Source: Sulfurovum sp.
GTDB taxonomy: Bacteria > Campylobacterota > Campylobacteria > Campylobacterales > Sulfurovaceae
NCBI GenBank assembly: GCA_030626265.1
Contig: DAOUPF010000014.1
Location: 1-11,058 of the forward strand
DNA: 11,058 bases
Reading direction: 5' to 3'
Under the pieces are notes generated by a model. It did not search any database. It was given only the letters and a program-made list of their open reading frames with translations, and had not been told where the DNA came from. The position numbers and the translations under genes are program-made. Of this stretch, positions 5,062 to 11,058 are shown one piece after another (the first letter of the stretch is position 1; each line of letters opens with the position of its first letter).

Positions 5062-6219
5062 ATGTTTGAGGCGATTGAGAGAAAAGGGACTGGATGTTCC
5101 AAGTGGGATAACCTAGAGGCTAAGTTTGGAGTGGATGGGATATTGCCATTGTGGGTAGCAGATATGGACTTGGCGGCTCCAAAAGTAGCACAAGATGCTA
5201 TCATCAAAAGAGCATCTCACCCTGTATATGCATACTCTATGTATACTGATAAGTTTTATCAGGGAATCATCGACTGGTATGATAGTAGATTTGGCTGGAA
5301 GATTGATAGAGAGTGGATAGTACCAGAGCATGGAGTAGTCATCTCTCTCAATCTTTCTATAGAGGCATTTACCAACCCCAACGACGGTATCATAGTTCAG
5401 ACTCCTATATATCCTCCATTTTTATCTTCTGTTGAAAATCATGGTAGAAGAGTATTAGAAAATAGATTAGTATTTAAAGATGGTCAGACTAGTATAGACT
5501 TTGATGATTTTGAAGCTAAAGCAAAAGAGGCAAAGCTATTTTTACTCTGCTCTCCTCACAATCCATCCTCTAGGGCTTGGACAAGAGAAGAATTAGAACA
5601 GATGTTAACTATATGTCATAAGCATAGTGTAGTAGTCATAGCAGATGAGATTCATAGTGATTTGGTCTTTGGCTCTAGTCATACTCCTATAGGCTCTCTT
5701 CCTCAAGCTAAAGAGATAACACTAACACTACATGCACCTTCTAAAACATTCAATATAGCAGGACTAAACACCTCATATCTAATAATCCCAAATGCAAAAC
5801 TAAGAGAAGCATACTCAACAGAGCATAAAAAGGCAGGTCTTGATAGTGGTAATCCATTTGGCATAGTTGCTCTAGAGGCTGTATATGATGGTGGTGAAGA
5901 GTGGTTAGAAGCACTAAAAGTGCACTTGGTTAAAAATAGTAAATATATAAGCTCATTTATAAAAGAAAAAATACCAGAGATCATAGTATATAAACATCAA
6001 GCAACATTTTTGATGTGGCTTGATTGCCGAGGACTTGGATTAGATGATAAAGAGCTGTCAGAGTTTTTTATACATAAAGCAGGGTTAGGTCTAAATGCAG
6101 GTATAAGTTTTGGTGAAGCAGGTAGTGGATTTATGCGGTTAAATATAGGAACATCTATAGATATACTGGAAAAGGCCATGAATCAGCTAGAGTCAGCTAT
6201 CAAGGTAGTTAGAAAATAA
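5062..6219 (+). CDS. MalY/PatB-type PLP-dependent C-S lyase or aminotransferase
   Basis: This 385-residue fold type I pyridoxal-phosphate enzyme is of the MalY/PatB subfamily, whose members typically act as cystathionine beta-lyases or related C-S lyases; some are aminotransferases. The N-terminal pattern KWDNLEAKFG...LPLWVADMDLAAP (14-40) is characteristic of the subfamily. The PLP site is visible: HNP at 166-168, DEIHSDL (195-201) with Asp195 binding the pyridine nitrogen, and HAPSKTFNIAGL (224-235) with Lys228 forming the Schiff base. FMRLNIG (357-363) supplies Arg359 for the substrate carboxylate. The usual NPTGR motif reads NPSSR here. The start at 5062 lies 3 bp after the previous stop, with a GA-rich ribosome site inside that gene's end. 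The stop overlaps the dacB start by one base. Substrate cannot be fixed from sequence; methionine or cysteine metabolism is the default. Confidence 0.88.
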   Translation: MFEAIERKGTGCSKWDNLEAKFGVDGILPLWVADMDLAAPKVAQDAIIKRASHPVYAYSMYTDKFYQGIIDWYDSRFGWKIDREWIVPEHGVVISLNLSIEAFTNPNDGIIVQTPIYPPFLSSVENHGRRVLENRLVFKDGQTSIDFDDFEAKAKEAKLFLLCSPHNPSSRAWTREELEQMLTICHKHSVVVIADEIHSDLVFGSSHTPIGSLPQAKEITLTLHAPSKTFNIAGLNTSYLIIPNAKLREAYSTEHKKAGLDSGNPFGIVALEAVYDGGEEWLEALKVHLVKNSKYISSFIKEKIPEIIVYKHQATFLMWLDCRGLGLDDKELSEFFIHKAGLGLNAGISFGEAGSGFMRLNIGTSIDILEKAMNQLESAIKVVRK

Positions 6220-7616
6220 TGATAATTAGACTACTCTTTTTTGTATGGCTTTTTAGTTCTATATCATATGCCTCTATGACGCAGATAGTTGAAAAGATGA
6301 TTAGTAAAAACCTTTTAAAAAGAGATAGCGTAAGTGTACATATAGTCAATACAAAAACAGGTAAAGATATAGCCAGTATAAATGCAAATATAAGTAGAAA
6401 ACCAGCCTCAGTCATGAAAATTTTGACAACATATAGTGCTATTTTAGAGATGGGTTCTACCTTTAGATGGCCTACAAAGTTTTACTATCATGGTAGATAC
6501 AGCAAGGGTGTGATAGATGGAGATTTGATAGTCAAAGGTTATGGTGACCCATCATTATGCAAGAAAGATATCTCCAGTATAGTTAAGCGTCTTAGTGCAG
6601 TTGGAGTTAAAAGTATCACTGGTGATATAGTGATAGATAGAAGTTTTTTTGATACAGTAGATCGTATTAGTTCAGGTTTTGATAAAAATCGCTACAGTGA
6701 ATACAATGCAATGCCTGATGCCATGATGTTTGATGATCATCTCTCAAAAGTTGTAATCAGATCAAATGGTAGTAGTTTGGTAGCAAAGAAATCAATACCA
6801 GATATGAGTTATGATATAACAAATAAACTTGTAGCTTCTGATAAGAGTTGCAAAGGAAATAGAACATGGCCTAGAATGCTTATCTCTTCAGAGGGAAGTC
6901 GTCCATTAATTACATTTTCAGGCACTATGTCATTGAAGTGCTCACCTAGGACTATAAGAAAAGTTATAACTCACTCTTACTATAGTTTTTACTATGCACT
7001 CAAAGCAGAAATATTGAAAAAAGGTATACAGTTTCATGGAAATATGCAACTAGCTAGTATACCTGAAGGCTCTCGTTCTCTTTTTATTCATTATGCTAAG
7101 CCACTCTTGTCAATCCTCTCCAAAACCAATAAAAAAAGTAACAATTTATATGCTAGACATATACTCTTACTTTTGGGTGCAAAAAGATTTGGAGCTCCAG
7201 CTACAGAAGAGAAAGGCAGAAAGGCGATAGAGGAGATACTTGAAAATTTGGATCTGTTGCAAACTGGGAGTATGTATCTAGATAATGGCTCTGGGCTCTC
7301 ACGAAAATCAAGAATAACTGCTAGAGACTTATCAGAAATTATCCAAAGTGCACATAGTAGATTTGGAGCGATTTGGCTAAAAACACTCTCCATAGCTGGA
7401 GTTGATGGTACGATAAGAAAACGATTTAAAAGATCTGCTGCCAAGGGGCGTGCATGGATGAAGACAGGCACTCTCAGAGATGCTAAAAATATAGCAGGTT
7501 ATGTAAGAGCCAAGACTTCAGGAACCCTATACTCTGTAGTAGTCATGTATAATGGCAAAGAGAAATGGAAAGGTAGTGCCTTACAAAATCAAATTATCAA
7601 CTGGTTGTCAAGATAA
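6219..7616 (+). CDS. dacB: D-alanyl-D-alanine carboxypeptidase/endopeptidase, PBP4 type
   Basis: This is a penicillin-binding protein of peptidase family S13, which removes the terminal D-Ala from peptidoglycan stem peptides and can cut cross-links in the periplasm. The 465-residue product opens with a signal peptide (MIIRLLFFVWLFSSISYA, probable cleavage after Ala18). All three active-site motifs are present: SVMK (64-67, nucleophile Ser64 and Lys67), SNN (307-309) and KTG (415-417). The family segment DNGSGLSR occurs at 355-362, and the insertion domain lies between SxxK and SxN. Length is close to E. coli PBP4 (477). The start codon overlaps the upstream stop in TAATG, so translation is probably coupled; only a distant AAGG (6202-6205) serves as a ribosome site. 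The next gene follows after 41 bp. Confidence 0.93.
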   Translation: MIIRLLFFVWLFSSISYASMTQIVEKMISKNLLKRDSVSVHIVNTKTGKDIASINANISRKPASVMKILTTYSAILEMGSTFRWPTKFYYHGRYSKGVIDGDLIVKGYGDPSLCKKDISSIVKRLSAVGVKSITGDIVIDRSFFDTVDRISSGFDKNRYSEYNAMPDAMMFDDHLSKVVIRSNGSSLVAKKSIPDMSYDITNKLVASDKSCKGNRTWPRMLISSEGSRPLITFSGTMSLKCSPRTIRKVITHSYYSFYYALKAEILKKGIQFHGNMQLASIPEGSRSLFIHYAKPLLSILSKTNKKSNNLYARHILLLLGAKRFGAPATEEKGRKAIEEILENLDLLQTGSMYLDNGSGLSRKSRITARDLSEIIQSAHSRFGAIWLKTLSIAGVDGTIRKRFKRSAAKGRAWMKTGTLRDAKNIAGYVRAKTSGTLYSVVVMYNGKEKWKGSALQNQIINWLSR

Positions 7617-7646
7617 TATTGACAAGATCATATTGATAAGATATAC
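7605..7646 (+). repeat. Three 14-bp tandem TTGNNAA repeats before the DapC-like gene
   Basis: Imperfect 14-bp units begin at 7605 (TTGTCAAGATAATA), 7619 (TTGACAAGATCATA) and 7633 (TTGATAAGATATAC). The first covers the dacB stop codon. TTGTCAA (7605-7611) and TTGACAA (7619-7625) are also perfect reverse complements. The block ends right at the ribosome site GAGGAG (7647-7652). TTGACA at 7619-7624 matches a -35 box, with TATACG 17 bp downstream, but a start from there would fall past the ribosome site. It may be a binding site for a regulator, or a decayed tandem duplication. Confidence 0.7.
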
Positions 7647-7657
7647 GAGGAGTAATT

Positions 7658-8809
7658 ATGAAGTTTGAGACATACCCTTTTGAGAAATTAAATCTACTAT
7701 TAGGTGATATAGAACCTGATAATAGATATAGCCCACTAAGCCTAACTATCGGTGAGCCACAGTTTGATACACCACAGTTTATACTAAATGCACTTACTGA
7801 AAATGTAAAGCTACTAAACAAGTATCCAAAGACGAGTGGAGAGAGGGAGCTTAGAGATGGGATGTTGACATATCTTGACAAGAGATTTGGGCTAAGTCTT
7901 GACAACACTCAGATAATCCCTACTTTTGGTACCAGAGAAGTGCTATTTAATTTTCCACAGTTTTTACTACATGATATAGATAACCCAGTAATGGTATTTC
8001 CTAATCCTTTTTATCAGATATATGAAGGAGCAGCTAAAGCAAGCAGAGCAGAGGTGATATATCTAAATCTAGATAGTCAAAATAATTTTCAGCCTATTGT
8101 AAATGAAGAGATATTGAGCAAGTCAGACTTTGTTATACTCAATACCCCAAACAACCCCACATCTTCAGTCATGAGTATGGAGGATTTGAAAAAATGGGTA
8201 AACCTAGCACTAAAATATGATTTTGTACTGCTCAATGACGAGTGTTATGTAGACTTGTATCTAGATGAGCCATTACCATCACTATTAAATGCCAGTATAG
8301 AGGTAGGTAATGAGAGCTTTAAAAATATACTAGTTATCAATTCTATATCTAAACGCTCATCTGCTCCAGGTCTTAGGTCTGGATTTATAGCAGGAGATGC
8401 AGAGATATTGAGAGAATACATGACATATCGTACTTATGTAGGTTGTGCTTCACCTTTGCCACTACAGCATGCTGCTGCTGTTGCTTGGGCTGACGGGGAT
8501 CATGTAGATATATTTAGAGAAAAGTATATAAAAAACTTTGCCGTTGCCAAAGAGATACTAGATATAGAGCCACCCAAAGCAACTTTTTATATATGGTTAG
8601 AAGTAGATGGTGAGATAGAGTTTACAAAAGGGCTCTATAGAGAGTATAATCTAAAGGTAATACCTGGCTCATATCTAGGTCGTGAGGGTTCAGGAGAGGG
8701 TTATGTTAGATTGGCACTTGTGCATGAAGTAGAGATAACTGCTGAGGCTCTACAACGTATAGCAGATTTTAGAAAACAGTATAGTATAAGGGAATATAAT
8801 GGAAAATGA
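7658..8809 (+). CDS. dapC: Class I/II aminotransferase, probable succinyldiaminopimelate aminotransferase (DapC-like)
   Basis: This is a 383-residue fold type I PLP aminotransferase. Visible features are SLTIGEPQFDTP (28-39), the KYPKTSGERELRDGM stretch (55-69), FGTREVLFNF (90-99) in the cofactor phosphate region, TPNNP (163-167), and NDECYVDLY (193-201) with Asp194 and Tyr197. SISKRSSAPGLRSGF (229-243) carries the Schiff-base Lys232 and Arg240, and YVRLALV (349-355) carries Arg351 for the substrate carboxylate. The overall pattern is that of the Campylobacterota enzymes annotated as DapC, which would make N-succinyl-L,L-diaminopimelate for lysine and peptidoglycan. Neighbouring dacB and murC support a cell-wall role, but substrate specificity in this superfamily is hard to read from motifs. 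NPTS replaces the usual NPTG. GAGGAG (7647-7652) sits five bases before the ATG. The 3' end overlaps the next gene by 11 bp. Confidence 0.82.
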   Translation: MKFETYPFEKLNLLLGDIEPDNRYSPLSLTIGEPQFDTPQFILNALTENVKLLNKYPKTSGERELRDGMLTYLDKRFGLSLDNTQIIPTFGTREVLFNFPQFLLHDIDNPVMVFPNPFYQIYEGAAKASRAEVIYLNLDSQNNFQPIVNEEILSKSDFVILNTPNNPTSSVMSMEDLKKWVNLALKYDFVLLNDECYVDLYLDEPLPSLLNASIEVGNESFKNILVINSISKRSSAPGLRSGFIAGDAEILREYMTYRTYVGCASPLPLQHAAAVAWADGDHVDIFREKYIKNFAVAKEILDIEPPKATFYIWLEVDGEIEFTKGLYREYNLKVIPGSYLGREGSGEGYVRLALVHEVEITAEALQRIADFRKQYSIREYNGK

Positions 8810-9392
8810 AGAGCTGGATATAGAAGCGTTAAAGAAAAATCCAGAATTTTTAGAGAACTTAAAGAGATTAGAGATAGATATGAGAGCCGAGAACTCTATA
8901 GCCAAAGGTTATCAGCTACTAGATGCCAAATTAGTAATAGAAGCAGAAGAGGATGATGTCAATGAGGTGTTTACATTTATTGTCAACACAGCCTTTGACA
9001 AGCTATCAGATTACTTGACAGAGCCTAGGAAGTTTGATCTAGGAGATCCTGAAGATTGGGCGACTGCAAGGGCTATCTATGAGCATGGCATACAGAGATA
9101 TAGTGAAAATGATAAAAAAGGTGCAAAAGAGATATTTTTAGTACTTTATCATATGGTGACTATAGATGAGCTCAAAGATGCGATGATGATACATGCCTGT
9201 GCCGTGATGGCTGGACATAGCTTTGAGGATTTTGTAGAGAACTTAGCAGATGTTGAAGGAGCAGATCCAGAAGATGCTATGGCATTCTTTATCACTACAT
9301 TCTCTCAACCAACAGATATCCTACTAACAATGTTTGCAAAGCATGTAAAAGATGGCAAAGATGAGCTAAAGGTATTGGAAGCAAATGAATAG
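8799..9392 (+). CDS. Acidic helical protein of unknown function, between dapC and murC
   Basis: This 197-residue soluble protein is very rich in Asp and Glu, with no signal peptide or membrane segment. It is predicted mostly helical by eye. The segment from about 85 to 165 (WATARAIYEHGIQRYSENDK, then GAKEIFLVLYHMV and IHACAVMAGHSFED) has the alternating small and large hydrophobic spacing of TPR-like helical hairpins, so a chaperone or scaffold fold is conceivable. I cannot name a family. The ATG at 8799 has AAGGGA (8788-8793) five bases upstream. It overlaps the upstream gene by 11 bp and murC by 8 bp, so its synthesis is tightly coupled to both. That embedding hints at a role linked to cell-wall precursor synthesis, but this is only positional. 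Confidence 0.85.
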   Translation: MENEELDIEALKKNPEFLENLKRLEIDMRAENSIAKGYQLLDAKLVIEAEEDDVNEVFTFIVNTAFDKLSDYLTEPRKFDLGDPEDWATARAIYEHGIQRYSENDKKGAKEIFLVLYHMVTIDELKDAMMIHACAVMAGHSFEDFVENLADVEGADPEDAMAFFITTFSQPTDILLTMFAKHVKDGKDELKVLEANE

Positions 9393-10716
9393 CAATCAAA
9401 AGAGAAGAATTCACTTTATAGGCATAGGTGGTATCGGTCTATCTGCATTGGCAAAGTTTCTTGCCAATGATGGGCATATCATATCTGGAAGTGATATCAA
9501 ACAGACAGAGATTACCAATGATTTAGCTACAAACTTTGATGCCAAAATTACTATACCTCACCATCATGATGCAGTAGAGGGTGCAGACTATGTTATCTAC
9601 TCCGCAGCAGTGAGACCAACCAATGTAGAGTATAAACAATCAAAAGAGTTAGGACTTGAACTTCTCTCACGCAAAGAGGCACTCAACTTTATACTAAAAG
9701 AGAAAGAGGTATATGCAGTGGGTGGTGCACATGGCAAGAGTACCACTTCAGCCATGCTGTCCTCTATCATACCTCACTCTAACTCTCTCATCGGAGCCAT
9801 CAGTAAAGAGTTTGGCTCCAATGTAAGACACTATGACAATAACCGTGTAGTCTTTGAAGCAGATGAGAGTGATGAGAGTTTTTTAAACTCCAATCCACAT
9901 CTAGCCATAGTCACCAATGTAGAGCCAGAACATATGGAGTACTATGAGTATGATGAAGAGAGATTTTATAACGCATATAGAAACTTCATATCACTAGCCA
10001 AAGTACGTGTGATAAATGCAGAAGATGAGTTTCTAAGCTCTCTAGATATGGATAGCATAAAGCTATATCCATCAAAAGATATCAAAAATATAGAGTTTGT
10101 CCTTGTAGATGGGAGACCTCATACTAAATTTGAGCTTTTGGACTGGGGAGAATTTGAGGTATTTGGATTTGGTAACCATATAGCACTTGATGCGGCATTG
10201 GCTATTTTGGCAGCTCTAGAGCTAGGTGAGAGTTTGGAGGATATCAAATCAAATCTTCTACACTATAGAGGCATAAAAAAGCGTTTTGATATCGTACAAA
10301 ACCAAGAGTCATGCGTAGTCATAGATGATTATGGGCATCATCCTACAGAGATAAAAGCTACTATGGAGTCACTGCAGACCTATAAATACTTGAGAGATAT
10401 GAGTAGACTAAATGTCATATGGCAACCACATAAATATAGCAGAACCATAGATAATCTACAAGCATTTGTGGAGTGTTTTGCTGGTGTAGATGAGTTGGTG
10501 ATTTTGCCAATCTGGTCAGCAGGTGAGATAGAGGTAGATATAGATCTCAAAGGGGCATTCTCTAGATACAAACTCTTAATGGCAGATTCAGTTACCAAAG
10601 AGGATAGTGTTGTTAAAGTTTTCAAAGATGGACATGTGATACGAGAGTATAGTGATGGGTTAGTGACTGCTTTTGGAGCAGGGGATATCACTTACCAGAT
10701 TCGTGGTGAGCATTAA
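9385..10716 (+). CDS. murC: UDP-N-acetylmuramate--L-alanine ligase MurC
   Basis: MurC joins L-alanine to UDP-MurNAc using ATP, the first amino-acid step of peptidoglycan precursor synthesis in the cytoplasm. The 443-residue product shows the N-terminal nucleotide-sugar domain with HFIGIGGIGLSALA (10-23). The ATP loop GGAHGKSTT (113-121) follows, with Ser where many MurC proteins have Thr. The central ligase domain includes EADESDESFL (158-167) and TNVEPEHMEYY (177-187). The C-terminal domain has DDYGHHPTEI (314-323), QPHKYSRT (347-354) and GAGDITYQIR (431-440). These order and spacing features separate it from MurD, MurE and MurF. Length is near normal. The ATG at 9385 lies inside the previous gene (8-bp overlap), with GGAAG (9377-9381) as a close, modest ribosome site. 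mutS2 follows 4 bp after the stop. Confidence 0.95.
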   Translation: MNSNQKRRIHFIGIGGIGLSALAKFLANDGHIISGSDIKQTEITNDLATNFDAKITIPHHHDAVEGADYVIYSAAVRPTNVEYKQSKELGLELLSRKEALNFILKEKEVYAVGGAHGKSTTSAMLSSIIPHSNSLIGAISKEFGSNVRHYDNNRVVFEADESDESFLNSNPHLAIVTNVEPEHMEYYEYDEERFYNAYRNFISLAKVRVINAEDEFLSSLDMDSIKLYPSKDIKNIEFVLVDGRPHTKFELLDWGEFEVFGFGNHIALDAALAILAALELGESLEDIKSNLLHYRGIKKRFDIVQNQESCVVIDDYGHHPTEIKATMESLQTYKYLRDMSRLNVIWQPHKYSRTIDNLQAFVECFAGVDELVILPIWSAGEIEVDIDLKGAFSRYKLLMADSVTKEDSVVKVFKDGHVIREYSDGLVTAFGAGDITYQIRGEH

Positions 10717-10720
10717 AATA

Positions 10721-11058
10721 GTGATAGAAGAAGATAGAAAAAACTCTACCATACTGAAAAAGCTGGATCTTGATGGCTACATAGATAAGTTCGAGAGCTT
10801 TTTTGCACGCCACAAAGACATCACTATAGAGGGTGATATTACACAGCACTACAGATATATAAAAGCCCTCTCAACTATAGAGTTTCCAGAACCAAAAAAT
10901 GTGCCCTCACTAGATATACAGCTCAATAGATTACGCAAACAAGCCATCCTCTCACTAGATGAGCTTTATGCCTTTGCTACGATGATTATGTACTTTAATC
11001 GTCTCAAAACTATCTCACTACCAGAGCCACTTAGTAGCTGGATACATGGTATAGATGC
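10721..11058 (+). CDS. mutS2: MutS2 family protein, N-terminal part (cut by window edge)
   Basis: An open frame runs from GTG at 10721 to the window end (112 codons). The product begins VIEEDRKNSTILKKLDLDGY and continues with FESFFARHKDITIEGD, HYRYIKALS, LRKQAILSLDELYAFATMI and MYFNRLKTISLPEPLSSWI. The LDL-x(2)-YI-x(3)-SFFAR-K opening and the SLDELYAFA helix resemble my recollection of Campylobacterota MutS2 proteins, which differ from the longer-studied Bacillus type at the N-terminus. The MutS2-like ATPase and Smr nuclease domains would lie beyond the window. MutS2 acts in recombination control or ribosome rescue rather than mismatch repair. The order murC then mutS2, separated by one gene in C. 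jejuni as I recall, supports the call. GTG codons at 10703 and 10706 are alternative starts; 10721 has GGTGAG (10705-10710) upstream. Confidence 0.72.
   Translation, partial: MIEEDRKNSTILKKLDLDGYIDKFESFFARHKDITIEGDITQHYRYIKALSTIEFPEPKNVPSLDIQLNRLRKQAILSLDELYAFATMIMYFNRLKTISLPEPLSSWIHGID

Noticed and set aside
9721..9747. MurC ATP loop with Ser in place of Thr (GAHGKSTT) as a sign of a changed enzyme
   Set aside because: Ser is a conservative replacement in P-loops and I recall similar wording in related Campylobacterota MurC proteins; all other MurC motifs are present.
10703..10708. GTG at 10703 or 10706 as the mutS2 start
   Set aside because: Neither has a ribosome site upstream; GTG at 10721 has GGTGAG about ten bases ahead and just clears the murC stop.

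Overview
The window looks like a piece of a Campylobacterota (epsilonproteobacterial) chromosome, most like the Sulfurimonas/Sulfurovum group. This is inferred from the AT-rich coding style, from the lnt gene diverging from a yajC-secD-secF cluster followed by a small integral membrane protein (an order I remember from Helicobacter and Campylobacter), and from the closely packed plus-strand genes that run on through murC to mutS2. No similarity search was possible, so the genus is a guess.

Layout. On the minus strand from the left edge lie a cut-off RelE/ParE-type toxin, its overlapping Phd/YefM-type antitoxin, and an apolipoprotein N-acyltransferase (lnt). Everything from 1726 onward is on the plus strand. 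First comes the Sec accessory operon yajC-secD-secF. A 151-bp gap follows with unusual repeat structure: a 36-bp perfect direct repeat of the secF 3' end plus nested inverted repeats. After the gap, seven genes run in tight succession: a small membrane protein, a MalY/PatB-type PLP enzyme, a PBP4-type D-Ala-D-Ala carboxypeptidase (dacB), a DapC-like aminotransferase, an acidic helical protein of unknown function, murC, and the N-terminal part of mutS2. Junctions are 3 bp, a 1-bp overlap, 41 bp, an 11-bp overlap, an 8-bp overlap and 4 bp, so much of this is probably one transcription unit.

How the genes fit together. Lnt finishes lipoprotein maturation, and YajC/SecD/SecF help pull exported proteins through SecYEG, so the left half concerns envelope biogenesis. 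The right half leans toward peptidoglycan: DapC would feed diaminopimelate, MurC adds L-Ala to UDP-MurNAc, and DacB trims or cleaves the finished wall. The PatB-like enzyme is more probably a cysteine/methionine-metabolism lyase or an aminotransferase of unsettled specificity. The only accessory module is the toxin-antitoxin pair at the left edge.

Nothing here amounts to a clearly new system. The most interesting signals are small: four perfect copies of a 7-bp unit inside lnt that would switch the gene off if copy number changed by one or two; the duplicated secF tail, which carries a perfect TATAAT box with it; and three 14-bp-spaced TTGNNAA repeats ahead of the DapC-like gene.
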